A stretch of DNA of 64,000 nt from Phycicoccus sp. M110.8 (GCF_032464895.1 NZ_JAWDIC010000001.1:1860001-1924000), one strand, 5' to 3'; counted from the stretch's first letter, positions 8,212-16,764 are shown. Notes: generated from the letters alone by a model not told the origin. Made by a program: numbers and translations.

Positions 8212-9627
8212 TCAGTCCACGTCGAGCAGGTCGACCAGCTGCGGCGCCACCCCGACGTACGTCTGCGGCGTCATCGCCGAGAGCCGGGCGGCCACGTCGT
8301 CGGGCAGCCCGAGCCCCGCCACGAACGCGCGCAGGTCGTCGCCGGTGATGCGGCGACCGCGGGTGAGCTCCTTGAGCCGCTCGTAGGGGTTCTCCATGCC
8401 GGGCACGCCCTGGGCGCCGAGGGCGCGCATCGCAGACTGCACCGGCTCGCCGAGCACCTCCCAGTTGGCGTCGAGGTCGGCCGCCATCGCCGCGGGCACG
8501 GCGTCGAGGCCGGCGAGTCCGCGCATGACGTTGTCGAGCGCGAGCAGCGAGTGGCCGAAGGCGGTGCCGATGTTGCGCTGCATGGAGGAGTCGGTGAGGT
8601 CGCGCTGCAGCCGCGAGGTCACCAGCGTCGAGCCGAGCACGTCGAAGAGGGCGTTGGAGACCTCGAGGTTGGCCTCGGCGTTCTCGAAGCGGATCGGGTT
8701 GACCTTGTGCGGCATCGTCGAGGAGCCGACGGTGCCCTGGCCGCGCACCTGCGCGAAGTAGCCCATCGAGATGTAGGTCCACACGTCGGTGCAGAGGTTG
8801 TGCAGCACCCGGTTGAAGCGCGCGACGTCGGCGTAGAGCTCGGCCTGCCAGTCGTGGCTCTCGATCTGCGTCGTGAGCGGGTTCCAGTGCAGCCCAAGCG
8901 ATTCCACGAACTCCCGGCTCAGCGCCGGCCAGTCCGCACCCGGCACGGCGGCCAGGTGCGCGCCGAAGGTGCCCGTGGCTCCGTTGAGCTTGCCGAGGTA
9001 CTCGGCGGCGCGGACCCGGCGCAGCTGACGGCCGAGCCGGTGCGCCAGGACGGCGAGCTCCTTGCCCATCGTGGTCGGCGTCGCCGGCTGGCCGTGCGTG
9101 TGCGCGAGCAGCGGCACGTCGCGCAGGTCCGAAGCCATCGTCGCGACCGCCTCGACCAGCTCGGTCGCGCGCGGCAGCCAGACCTGCTCGACCGCGCCCT
9201 TGACCATGAGCGCGTACGAGAGGTTGTTGACGTCCTCGCTGGTGCAGCAGAAGTGGATCAGCTCGGCCAGGCCCCGGTCCTCGGGTGCGGGCGCGATGGC
9301 GGTCAGCCGCCGCTTGAGGAAGTACTCGACCGCCTTGACGTCGTGCTGGGTCTCGCGCTCGATCTCGGCCATCTCCGCGATCTCGGCAGCCCCGAAGTCC
9401 TCGACGACGGTGCGCAGCGCGGTCTTCTCGTCGTCGGTGAGCGCGCGCACGCCGGGCACGACCCCGTGGTCGGTGAGGAAGACCAGCCACTCGACCTCCA
9501 CCCGCACCCGCTCGCGGTTGAGCGCCGGCTCGGAGAGGTGGTCGACGAGCGGTGCCACCGCGCCGCGGTAGCGGCCGTCGAGGGCGCCGAGGGCGATGGG
9601 CGGGGTCGCGTCAGCAAGCGAGGCCAT
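8212..9627 (-). CDS. purB: Adenylosuccinate lyase
   Basis: Purine biosynthesis enzyme that splits SAICAR and adenylosuccinate, releasing fumarate. The 471-residue product begins ALGALDGRYRGAVAPL, typical of the longer PurB group. It has the catalytic His region AHTHGQPATPTTMG near residue 170 and the fumarate-lyase signature SSTMPHKVNPIRFEN at about 302-316, where the mobile loop serine acts as base. The start is ATG 9627, with CACTGT five bases before it, rather than the longer open frame. It is isolated from other purine genes here, which is common. Confidence 0.95.
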   Translation of the reverse strand: MASLADATPPIALGALDGRYRGAVAPLVDHLSEPALNRERVRVEVEWLVFLTDHGVVPGVRALTDDEKTALRTVVEDFGAAEIAEMAEIERETQHDVKAVEYFLKRRLTAIAPAPEDRGLAELIHFCCTSEDVNNLSYALMVKGAVEQVWLPRATELVEAVATMASDLRDVPLLAHTHGQPATPTTMGKELAVLAHRLGRQLRRVRAAEYLGKLNGATGTFGAHLAAVPGADWPALSREFVESLGLHWNPLTTQIESHDWQAELYADVARFNRVLHNLCTDVWTYISMGYFAQVRGQGTVGSSTMPHKVNPIRFENAEANLEVSNALFDVLGSTLVTSRLQRDLTDSSMQRNIGTAFGHSLLALDNVMRGLAGLDAVPAAMAADLDANWEVLGEPVQSAMRALGAQGVPGMENPYERLKELTRGRRITGDDLRAFVAGLGLPDDVAARLSAMTPQTYVGVAPQLVDLLDVD

Positions 9628-9723
9628 GGCCCACAGTGTCCCAGAGCGCCGGAGCGGGTATGCCGCAAGGCTCCGTCCGTGGGACGGCCGTCCGCTGGGG
9701 GTGCCGCGCCCCGGCACCCGGCA

Positions 9724-9729
9724 TACGGT
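9724..9729 (+). promoter_or_regulatory. -10 hexamer TACGGT of aldo/keto reductase
   Basis: CGGCATACGGT ends 7 bases before the ATG at 9737. TACGGT fits the TANNNT leaderless pattern and again overlaps a CGGCATAC octamer (9719-9726). Confidence 0.5.
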
Positions 9730-9736
9730 CGAGCAC

Positions 9737-10768
9737 ATGCGCTACACGACCCTCGGGAACTCAGGAACCGTCGTCTCCACCCAGTGCCTCGGCACCATGA
9801 CCTTCGGGGCGGAGGCCGACGAGCAGACCTCCGGGCAGATCCTCGACGCCTTCGCCGAGGCGGGCGGGACGTTCCTCGACACCGCCGACGTCTACAGCTC
9901 GGGGACGTCCGAGGAGATCGTCGGACGCTGGCTGAAGGAGCACCCCACCGAGGCGGCGCAGGCCGTCATAGCGACCAAGGGCCGGTTCCCCATGGGTGAG
10001 GGGCCCAACGACGTGGGCCTGTCGCGGCGCCACCTGCGCCGCGCGCTCGACGACTCGCTGCGCCGGCTCGGGGTCGAGCACATCGACCTCTACCAGATGC
10101 ACGCCTGGGACGCGGTGACGCCGCTGGAGGAGACGCTGCGCTTCCTCGACGACGCCGTGGCCGCGGGGAAGATCGGCTACTACGGGTTCTCGAACTACCT
10201 CGGCTGGCAGGTCACCAAGGCGGTCCACGTCGCCCGCGCCCACGGCTGGGCGCCGCCGGTGACGCTGCAGCCGCAGTACAACCTGCTCGTCCGCGACATC
10301 GAGCACGAGGTCGTGCCCGCCTGCCTCGACGCCGGCATCGGACTGCTGCCGTGGTCGCCGCTCGCGGGCGGCTGGCTGACCGGCAAGTACCAGCGCGACC
10401 AGCAGCCCGAGGGTGCCTCGCGCCTCGGGGAGGACCCCGAGCGCGGGATGGAGGCGTGGGGTCCGCGCAACAAGCAGGAGCGCACGTGGGCCGTCGTCGA
10501 CGCGGTGCGCGAGGTCGCCGACGCGGTGGGCGCGACCCCTGCACAGGTGGCGCTGGCGTGGGTCGGCGCCCAGCCGGCGGTCACCTCGGTCATCCTCGGC
10601 GCGCGCTCGGTGGAGCAGCTGCGCGACAACCTCGCCGCCGCCGACCTCGACGTGCCGGCCGAGCACCTCGACCGGCTGACGGAGGTCAGTGCGCCGCAGG
10701 CCGACGACTACCCGTACGGCACCGCCGGTGTCGCCCAGCGGGACCGCGAGCTCACCGGCGGCCGCTGA
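9737..10768 (+). CDS. Aldo/keto reductase
   Basis: A 343-residue NADPH-dependent oxidoreductase with the AKR (beta/alpha)8 barrel. The catalytic tetrad is visible: Asp48 and Tyr53 (FLDTADVYSSG), Lys81 (IATKGRF) and His122 (LYQMHAWD). The cofactor-binding end is SVILGARSVEQLRDNL. It resembles the YajO/IolS-type soluble reductases; the physiological substrate is not predictable. The ATG at 9737 opens with the RYTTLGNSG strand typical of the family and has a leaderless promoter. The longer open frame runs through non-conserved sequence. Confidence 0.87.
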   Translation: MRYTTLGNSGTVVSTQCLGTMTFGAEADEQTSGQILDAFAEAGGTFLDTADVYSSGTSEEIVGRWLKEHPTEAAQAVIATKGRFPMGEGPNDVGLSRRHLRRALDDSLRRLGVEHIDLYQMHAWDAVTPLEETLRFLDDAVAAGKIGYYGFSNYLGWQVTKAVHVARAHGWAPPVTLQPQYNLLVRDIEHEVVPACLDAGIGLLPWSPLAGGWLTGKYQRDQQPEGASRLGEDPERGMEAWGPRNKQERTWAVVDAVREVADAVGATPAQVALAWVGAQPAVTSVILGARSVEQLRDNLAAADLDVPAEHLDRLTEVSAPQADDYPYGTAGVAQRDRELTGGR

Positions 10769-10783
10769 GCCCACGCCCGGTGA

Positions 10784-10816
10784 CGCCCGGCCGTCGCCGT
10801 GTCGCACGGCCGGGCG
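10784..10816. terminator. Hairpin between convergent genes
   Basis: CGCCCGGCCGT (10784-10794) and ACGGCCGGGCG (10806-10816) form a perfect 11-bp stem with an 11-nt loop. It lies between the aldo/keto reductase stop and the convergent LLM-hemerythrin stop and can serve both directions. Confidence 0.65.
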
Positions 10817-10849
10817 GATGGGCCGGGCGCCGGGCCTCGGTGGGAGGCG

Positions 10850-12265
10850 TCAGTAGAAGCCGTACCGGTCCAGGGCCGGGACGAGCTCGTCCTCCTCGAA
10901 GGACAGGTGCTCGAGCAGGGTCTGCGAGAGCCGGTCGACGACGCGCTGCAGCTCCGGAGTGCCCGACGCGCCGGTGACCAGGCCGACCAGCGCGTCGTCG
11001 AGCTGCTCGAGCACGTCGTGGATCACGACGTGCTCCTGCTCCAGCCGGTCGAGCACCGGTGCGAGGTCGGGGTCGCTGCGCCGCAGGTGCGGGAAGACCG
11101 AGCGGTCCTCCAGGCCGTGGTGGCCGGTGACGAAGCGGCAGTACTGCTGGCAGTACGCCCCGAGCGTCCAGTTGTTCTGCCGCATCGTGAGCTCGTTGAT
11201 CGCGTTGCGGGCACGGTGCGCCTGCTCCTCGCCCGCAACCACCTGCTCGACGATGTCGCGCAGCCGGGCCAGCTCGGCCCGCAGGCCGTCGTGGACCTCG
11301 ACGAGGTGCGCGCCCGCCCCTGCGTGCGCCTGGGCGGCGCCGTCGTCGTCGGTCGGTCGCACGGCGACGGTCTGGCGGACGGCCGGTTCGGCAGCGGGTG
11401 CGTCGGCACCGCCGGCGGCCCTGCGGGAGCGCTCGTCCTCGACGAGCTCCCGGGTCGCCGGGGCCACCTCGGCGGCGAACCGCTGCACGTCCCGCACCGA
11501 CGCGACCGGCAGGATGAAGGTGGACATCCCGTGCTGCAGGGCCAGCTCCGCCAGCTGCTCGGGCCCGACCCCCGGGTCGACGTTATACAGCCGCCGCACC
11601 GCCGCCGGGTCGCGGCCGGCGCCGCGCGCCGCCTCGTCGATCGCCGCGTTCATGGCCGCGAGCTCGGAGGGCCCGGCATACCCCATCGAGGGGAGCCAGC
11701 CGTCGGCGAGCCGGCCGGTGAGGCGGAGCATCCGCGGCTTGTACGCCCCGATCCAGATGCCGATCGGGTGGGCGGGCGCAGGCCCCGCGTGCAGGCCCTT
11801 GACCCGGTAGTGCTCCCCGTCGACGGAGACCGATCCGCGCCCGGACCAGACGCCACGGATGACCTCGATCGCCTCCTCGAGCGCGGTCGTGGCCTCACCG
11901 GGGGTGCGGCGCGGGCCGCCGGCGGCCGCGATCGCGTCCCAGAAGGCGCCGGTGCCCAGCCCGAGCTCCACGCGCCCGCCCGAGAGCAGGTCGAGCGTCG
12001 CGGCGCTGCGGGCCAGGACCACCGGCGGGCGCAGGGGCAGGTTGGCCACGTTGGGGGCCACGCGCACCGTCGTCGTCCGGGCCGCGACCACCGACAGCAG
12101 GGTCCAGGTGTCGAGGTGCCGGGCGTTGTACGGGTGGTCCTGCACGGTCACGAGGTCCAGGCCGCTGACGTCGGCGGCCTCGCTCATCTGCAGGACGAGG
12201 TCGGCCGCCGAGGCGTCAGGGGTGGGGAAGATGCCGAACTCCAGCTGGTGCCCGTAGTCCGTCAC
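10850..12265 (-). CDS. LLM-class oxidoreductase fused to hemerythrin-like domain
   Basis: A 471-residue two-domain protein. Residues 1 to about 290 form a luciferase-like monooxygenase/F420-dependent oxidoreductase barrel (LEFGIFPTPDA start, VTVQDHPYN, ELGLGTGAFWDAI, PIGIWIGAYKPRMLRL). After an Ala-rich linker, residues about 330-465 are a hemerythrin HHE-like four-helix domain: HDGLRAEL, FVTGHHGLEDRSVFPHL, LEQEHVVIHDVL, HLSFEEDELVPAL. These His and Glu residues would bind a di-iron centre. Substrate is unknown; oxygen, NO or redox sensing coupled to a flavin/F420 reaction is inference. It follows a TPR gene by 45 bases, probably in one operon. Confidence 0.85.
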   Translation of the reverse strand: MTDYGHQLEFGIFPTPDASAADLVLQMSEAADVSGLDLVTVQDHPYNARHLDTWTLLSVVAARTTTVRVAPNVANLPLRPPVVLARSAATLDLLSGGRVELGLGTGAFWDAIAAAGGPRRTPGEATTALEEAIEVIRGVWSGRGSVSVDGEHYRVKGLHAGPAPAHPIGIWIGAYKPRMLRLTGRLADGWLPSMGYAGPSELAAMNAAIDEAARGAGRDPAAVRRLYNVDPGVGPEQLAELALQHGMSTFILPVASVRDVQRFAAEVAPATRELVEDERSRRAAGGADAPAAEPAVRQTVAVRPTDDDGAAQAHAGAGAHLVEVHDGLRAELARLRDIVEQVVAGEEQAHRARNAINELTMRQNNWTLGAYCQQYCRFVTGHHGLEDRSVFPHLRRSDPDLAPVLDRLEQEHVVIHDVLEQLDDALVGLVTGASGTPELQRVVDRLSQTLLEHLSFEEDELVPALDRYGFY

Positions 12266-12310
12266 GAGAGTCCTCCGCGTCGTTGCCGTGGGTCCGGGTG
12301 CAGGTCGGCG

Positions 12311-12700
12311 TCAGTGCGGGGCCGGCGCCGTGCGCTCACCGTAGGCGCTGGGCCGCTCGTAGTCGCCCAGCACCTCGGCCAGGGCGAGGTGGCGCCGGGC
12401 GTCGTCGTGGCGCCCCTGCCGCTGCAGGGTGCGACCGAGCAGCAGGTGCAGGTAGCCGTCCGCGGGCCGCTCCTCCACGAGCTCGCGCAGCAGCGCCTCG
12501 GCGCGGCCGAGCTGGGCCGAGCCGAAGTAGGCACGGGCGAGCAGCACGCGCAGCTCGGTGGTGTCGTGCAGGACCTCGGCCTCGCGGGCCTCGGCGACGA
12601 GCTCGGCGAGCGCGCCGGCGGCCGCGATGTGGTCCCCGCGGTCGAACAGGGTGCGCGCCCAGGTCAGGCGGAGGGCGAACGGGGTGGTCGTGGCGGTCAT
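12311..12700 (-). CDS. Tetratricopeptide-repeat protein
   Basis: A 129-residue soluble protein with about two and a half TPR-like helical pairs: LTWARTLFDRGDHIAAAGALAELVAEA, LRVLLARAYFGSAQLGRAEALLREL, and YLHLLLGRTLQRQGRHDDARRHLALAEVLGDY. TPRs mediate protein contacts, so it may partner the LLM-hemerythrin protein encoded next. The ATG at 12700 is preferred over an upstream start because the latter lies inside an operator-like inverted repeat, and because TATGTT stands 8 bases before the ATG. Confidence 0.75.
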   Translation of the reverse strand: MTATTTPFALRLTWARTLFDRGDHIAAAGALAELVAEAREAEVLHDTTELRVLLARAYFGSAQLGRAEALLRELVEERPADGYLHLLLGRTLQRQGRHDDARRHLALAEVLGDYERPSAYGERTAPAPH

Positions 12701-12704
12701 GCCC

Positions 12705-12731
12705 TCACAACATAGTTGTGATTTCAACTAT
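12705..12731. promoter_or_regulatory. Overlapping inverted repeats, MarR-like operator
   Basis: TCACAAC (12705-12711) and GTTGTGA (12715-12721) are perfect arms around ATA. They overlap a second pair, ATAGTTG (12712-12718) and CAACTAT (12725-12731). The block is AT-rich against the surroundings and abuts the TPR gene start. The AGTTG-CAACT arms resemble MarR-family sites, but no marR gene is adjacent. Confidence 0.6.
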
Positions 12732-12806
12732 TCCGGCGCGACGCCGGCGTCGGGCGGCGGACGGCCGGCGTAGGGCGCACGGGCGTCGAGCAGCCCGGCG
12801 TCGGAC

Positions 12807-12926
12807 TCAGGCCGGTGTGGCTCCGCTCCCGGACAGCCGCCAGCCGCCGCGCAGGATGAGGTCGACGAGTTCCTGGCGCTGCTCCTGGGTGAGGACGCGC
12901 TCGTCGGTGGAGAGGGGCTCGTGCAT
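12807..12926 (-). CDS. Small hypothetical protein (39 aa)
   Basis: A short frame encoding MHEPLSTDERVLTQEQRQEL and then an amphipathic LVDLILRGGWRL helix. The sequence is compositionally ordinary for a protein and not a simple shadow of another gene, and the start is an ATG with a plausible purine-rich stretch upstream. I recognise no family. It could be part of a longer gene, because the frame stays open upstream to 13052, but that extension is low-complexity. Confidence 0.4.
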   Translation of the reverse strand: MHEPLSTDERVLTQEQRQELVDLILRGGWRLSGSGATPA

Positions 12927-13070
12927 GGGTACGAGGGTACGAACGCCCTTGCCGACGACACGAACCGAGGAGGGTGGGGACGAGGGACTCCCGACCGAAG
13001 GGAGGAGGACGAGAGCGTCCGAACGTGGCCGAACCGGGCCGAACGGGCGCAATGGCGCCCCTGTCCCTCA

Positions 13071-13142
13071 GGTCCCGGTGGTCAGGGGCGCCCTCGGGTC
13101 CCGGTGGTCAGGCGCGCCCTCGGGTCCCGGTGGTCAGGCGCG
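13071..13142. repeat. Three tandem 26-bp repeats across a gene end
   Basis: Units starting at 13071, 13097 and 13123 share GGTCCCGGTGGTCAGG and GCGCCCTC with almost no change. The third unit contains the stop codon of the phosphatase gene. Read on its coding strand, each unit carries CCTGACC, so the stop context is repeated in three different frames. Confidence 0.85.
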
Positions 13143-13655
13143 TCGGTCGAGCTCTCGTCGGACGTGCTCGACGACCCCGTCGGCGGCCGCGGTCACCTCG
13201 GCGTACGTCTGGTCGAAGGCGGACTCGTCCTCGCCGTACCACGGGTCGTCCATGTCGAGGGTCCCCGCGCGCTCGGACTCGGGGTCGAAGGAGCGGAGCA
13301 TGCGGATCTTGTCGCGGTGCGCGTCGGTGCGGGCGAGCCGGCGCAGCTCCCGGGCGTGGCCGGAGTCCGCGGCGAGGACGAGGTCGACCTCGTCGAACCA
13401 CGACCGCTCGAACTTCCGGGCCACGTGGTCGGCTCCGCCGAAGTCCTCGTGCCCGTTGCGCTCGAGGACGGCGAGCGTGCGCGGGTCCGCGGCGTTCCCG
13501 ACCTCCCAGGAGTGGGTGCCGGCGGAGTCGACGACCACCCGGTCCCCCAGCCCCGCCTCGGTGAACCGCTCGCGCAGGACGAACTCGGCCATGGGCGAGC
13601 GGCAGATGTTCCCGGTGCAGACGACGGTCACGCGGTAGGGGCGGGAGGCGGTCAT
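13134..13655 (-). CDS. Low-molecular-weight protein-tyrosine phosphatase
   Basis: A 173-residue arsenate-reductase-fold phosphatase. The P-loop CTGNICRS occupies residues 13-20, with Cys13 as nucleophile and Arg19 binding phosphate. The general-acid Asp lies in the DMDDPWYGED loop near residue 137. Such enzymes dephosphorylate tyrosine in bacterial kinases or secreted targets. The ATG at 13655 fits family length and places the P-loop correctly. It follows the M56 gene by 85 bases on the same strand, so read-through from the cyd operon is possible. The 3' end is inside a 26-bp tandem repeat. Confidence 0.9.
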   Translation of the reverse strand: MTASRPYRVTVVCTGNICRSPMAEFVLRERFTEAGLGDRVVVDSAGTHSWEVGNAADPRTLAVLERNGHEDFGGADHVARKFERSWFDEVDLVLAADSGHARELRRLARTDAHRDKIRMLRSFDPESERAGTLDMDDPWYGEDESAFDQTYAEVTAAADGVVEHVRRELDRRA

Positions 13656-13740
13656 GCCCCCATCCAACAGGACGCCCCGAGCGGCCCGGCGGCCTCCCCG
13701 CGGGTCCCCCCCCCGGCGGCCGCGGCCCACGTCGCCGCGG

Positions 13741-14595
13741 TCAGCGCAGCGCGAGGAGCAGGAGCGTGACGGGAGTCGCGAGGACGGCGAGCGCGAAGGC
13801 GGTCATGACGGCGCGCAGCCACCGTGGCGCCTCCTCCTGCGTGAGCAGCTCCATCCGCGCCCGCGTCGCCGACGTGCTGGCCGGGTCGGCAGCCCCGAGC
13901 GCGGCGGACGGGTGGTGCCCGCTCGCGAGCGTGACCAGCGCCCGCGCCAGGGGTACCTCGCCGACGGCCCGCCGGGCGGCCCGGTCGGCCAGCACCTCGA
14001 CGAGCAGGCGCACCTCGCGCAGGGCCTCGGGGGCGCGCAGCCGGGCCGGCGCCGACCGGTGCAGCACCGTGAAGAACTCGAGGACGAGGTCGTGCCGGGC
14101 GCGCAGGTGGGCCTGCTCGTGCGCCAGCACGGCGGCCAGCTCCTCGGCCGGCAACGCCTGCAGGGCCCCTTCGCTGAGCACCACCCGCCGGCGCAGCCCG
14201 GGCAGGCAGTATGCCGTGGGCGTCGGGTGCGCCAGCACGCGCAGCTCGGCACCGTGGCCGGCCGCGGGGCCCTGGGCGGCGGTGCGCGGCAGCTCGGTGC
14301 CCAGGACGTCGACAAGCCGCCTGTGCCGCCGGCGGTCGGCTCGGATCCCGGTGCCCACCCGGTGGCCCGACCAGAGCAGCCGCGCGAGGACCGCGACACC
14401 GATGAGGCTCGCCACCGGCCCCCACCAGGACGGCCCGCCCGTGGCCCAGGCCGCGGGGGCGACGGTGAGGGCGGACAGCACCGCCGCCAGGGAGACCGCC
14501 TGCCACACGAGCAGCGCCTCGAGGGGAGCGCGCCGGAAGCGCACCAGCGGCGCCATGACCCGCGGGGCGGGGCCGGCCAGCAGGACCGCCAGCAC
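13741..14595 (-). CDS. M56 family (BlaR1-like) membrane metallopeptidase
   Basis: A 284-residue membrane zinc protease with the motif HEQAH at residues 159-163, flanked by LSEGALQALPAEELAAVL. Hydrophobic helices lie near residues 1-12, 28-50, 55-75 and at the C-terminus (about 262-282). It lacks the penicillin-binding sensor domain of staphylococcal BlaR1, as in other actinobacterial partners of BlaI. Its likely job is to cleave or inactivate the BlaI-type repressor encoded just upstream. The GTG at 14595 is the first standard start, but a CTG at 14628 overlapping the blaI TGA would complete the first helix. Confidence 0.83.
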   Translation of the reverse strand: MLAVLLAGPAPRVMAPLVRFRRAPLEALLVWQAVSLAAVLSALTVAPAAWATGGPSWWGPVASLIGVAVLARLLWSGHRVGTGIRADRRRHRRLVDVLGTELPRTAAQGPAAGHGAELRVLAHPTPTAYCLPGLRRRVVLSEGALQALPAEELAAVLAHEQAHLRARHDLVLEFFTVLHRSAPARLRAPEALREVRLLVEVLADRAARRAVGEVPLARALVTLASGHHPSAALGAADPASTSATRARMELLTQEEAPRWLRAVMTAFALAVLATPVTLLLLALR

Positions 14596-14624
14596 GGCCA
14601 GGGCCGCCGGCGCCAGGGCGTGGC

Positions 14625-15068
14625 TCAGCGCGACGTCCCCGGTCGGCGCCCGGACCCGCCGTCGCCGGTGCCCGAGTGGCGGGCCTCGACCTGCGCGAGG
14701 GCCACCTTGAGGTCCGCGATCTCGTCCGCGGTGGCGTCGTCGAGGAAGTGCAGCATCGCGGCGCGGCGGTCCTCCCCGGCCATGCCCTGCAGCTGCTCGC
14801 GCATGGTCGCCGCGGTGAGGGCCTCGCGGCTGCTCGCCGGGGCGTAGCGGTAGGCCCGCCCGCTGCGCTCCTGGGTGAGCAGGCCGGCGTCCGCGAGCCG
14901 GCCCATGACGGTCATGACGGTCGTGTAGGCGATCCTTCGACGGGCGACGATCGCGTCGTGGACCTCGCGGACCGACACGGAGGGGTGGCCGGCGTCGACC
15001 GCCGACCAGATGGCGTCCATGACGGCGCGCTCGAGGTCCCCGAGCTGGTTCATGGCCTTGTGCGGCAT
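14625..15068 (-). CDS. blaI: BlaI/MecI/CopY family repressor
   Basis: A 147-residue winged-helix repressor. The N-terminal DNA-binding domain has GDLERAVMDAIW, VREVHDAIVARRRIAYTTVMTVMGRLADAGLL and the wing ERSGRAYRYAPA. The C-terminal helices HFLDDATADEIADLKVAL dimerise. It begins 7 bases after cydC and is followed at once by the M56 peptidase. The two therefore look like the distal genes of the cydABDC transcript. A TACTACG-N3-CGTAGTA repeat upstream of cydA matches the style of BlaI operators, implying control of cytochrome bd with autoregulation. ATG 15053 is an alternative start. Confidence 0.87.
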   Translation of the reverse strand: MPHKAMNQLGDLERAVMDAIWSAVDAGHPSVSVREVHDAIVARRRIAYTTVMTVMGRLADAGLLTQERSGRAYRYAPASSREALTAATMREQLQGMAGEDRRAAMLHFLDDATADEIADLKVALAQVEARHSGTGDGGSGRRPGTSR

Positions 15069-15075
15069 GGCTACC

Positions 15076-16764
15076 TCATCCTCCGGTGACCGCCGGGACG
15101 CGGGCACCCAGGTCAATGATGCCGTCCGCTCCTGAGAGGCCCTCCGGCCGGTGGCTGACCACGACGACCGTGCGGTTCCCGCGGGCGGCCAGCAGGTCCT
15201 CGAGCACCGCGACGGCGGTGGGGTGGTCGAGGTGGGCGACCGGCTCGTCGAGCAGCAGGACGGGCCGCTTCGACAGCAGCGCCCGCGCGATCGACAGCCG
15301 GGCGCGCTCGCCGCCGCTCAGGCCGCGGCCGCCGGAGCCGAGCCGGGTGTCGAGGCCGTCGGCCAGCCCCGTGCGCCAGTCCCGGAGGCCGGCGGCGTCG
15401 AGAGCTGCGGCGACCTCGGCGTCGGTGGCACCCGGCCGGGCGAGCCGCAGGTTCTCGCGCAGGGTCGTGGCGAACACGTGCGGCTCGTCGTCGACCACGG
15501 CGAAGAGCGATCGCACCTCGGCCAGCGGCAGCGCCAGGGCGTCGGCGCCGTCGACGGTGTAGCTGCCGTCCTGGGGGTCGAGCTGCCGGGCGAGGACCGC
15601 CAGCGCGGTCGACTTCCCGCAGCCGGACGGCCCGGTGAGCGCGACGACCGAGCCCGGAGCGAGGTCGAGGTCGACCGGGCCGACAGCACGCCGGTGCCCG
15701 TCCCACGAGGCGGTGACACCGCTCAGGCGCAGGCGCGGCGGCACGGTGCGGGAGGCGGATGCCCCGTCCTCGTCGGTGGCGTCCCCGGTGGCGCCCCCGG
15801 TCGCGAGGCCGGATCCGGCGACCGCGGATGCGTCGACCGCGGCTGCGGCGACGGCGGGTGCCTCGTCGGTCAGGGCGTCGAGCCGGCGCCCGGCTGCACG
15901 CGCGCTGGCCAGGGCCCGCGCCGCGTCCGGCAGCGGGCTGAGCACCTCGGCGAGGGCGAACGGCGCCAGCACCACCAGGGCCAGCACTGGGGTCGGCCGG
16001 TCGCTGCCGGTGGCGACGAGCGCGGCGACGAGGGTGGCGACGGCGGTCGCCACCGGGATCGCTGCGGCCGCGCCGGCCCGGCCACGGCTCTGCCGCCGGA
16101 CCGCAGCGGCGAGGGAGTCGTGCGCCTCGCCCAGCCAGCCCAGGGCCGACGCACCGGCGCCGACCGCGGCCAGGTCGAGGGCCTGGCTCGCGGTGAGCTC
16201 CGCGGTCGCCGTCGCGTCGGCGCGCGCCCGCACCAGGTCGTCGTGCCCCCGCTCCTCGACCAGCCAGGCCACGGTCGTCGTGGCCGCCGCCACGAGGAGC
16301 AGGCCCGCCACGGCGACACCTGCCCACGGCTCGACCACGCCGCAGAGCACCGCGGTGAGGACGCCGGTGACGGCCGTGGCGACGAACGGCACGGCGACCC
16401 GCACCTGCGCCTCGACCCGGTCGGTGAGGTCGTCCACGACTCCGGACAGCATGGCCGCCCGGCCCCGGCGCACGAGGCGCGCCGGGGTCAGGGGCACGAG
16501 CGCGGCATACAGGCGGGTGCGCTCGGTGGCCAGCTCGTCGAGGGCCGCGTCGTGCGAACGCAGGCGCTCGGCATACCGGAAGACGGGGCGCGCGATCCCG
16601 AACGTGCGCACGGCCACGATCGCCGTCAGCAGGGTGAGGATCACCGGTCGCTCGCTGGCGCGCACGATGAGCCACCCCGACGTGGCAGTCAGGGCCACGC
16701 CCGACGACAGGGCTGCGGCGCCGAGCACGCCGGCGAGGACGATGCGGGGGGTGAAGAGCCTCAT
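15076..16764 (-). CDS. cydC: Thiol reductant ABC exporter subunit CydC
   Basis: Half of the heterodimeric CydDC exporter, which moves glutathione/cysteine-type thiols and is required for cytochrome bd assembly. The 562-residue protein has an N-terminal six-helix ABC transmembrane domain (about residues 1-300) and a C-terminal nucleotide-binding domain with Walker A TGPSGCGKST, signature LSGGERARLSIARAL and Walker B LLLDEP. An Ala-rich segment near residues 300-345 links the two. ATG 16764 overlaps the cydD stop in ATGA, indicating coupling. A much longer frame upstream is a shadow of cydD. Confidence 0.93.
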   Translation of the reverse strand: MRLFTPRIVLAGVLGAAALSSGVALTATSGWLIVRASERPVILTLLTAIVAVRTFGIARPVFRYAERLRSHDAALDELATERTRLYAALVPLTPARLVRRGRAAMLSGVVDDLTDRVEAQVRVAVPFVATAVTGVLTAVLCGVVEPWAGVAVAGLLLVAAATTTVAWLVEERGHDDLVRARADATATAELTASQALDLAAVGAGASALGWLGEAHDSLAAAVRRQSRGRAGAAAAIPVATAVATLVAALVATGSDRPTPVLALVVLAPFALAEVLSPLPDAARALASARAAGRRLDALTDEAPAVAAAAVDASAVAGSGLATGGATGDATDEDGASASRTVPPRLRLSGVTASWDGHRRAVGPVDLDLAPGSVVALTGPSGCGKSTALAVLARQLDPQDGSYTVDGADALALPLAEVRSLFAVVDDEPHVFATTLRENLRLARPGATDAEVAAALDAAGLRDWRTGLADGLDTRLGSGGRGLSGGERARLSIARALLSKRPVLLLDEPVAHLDHPTAVAVLEDLLAARGNRTVVVVSHRPEGLSGADGIIDLGARVPAVTGG

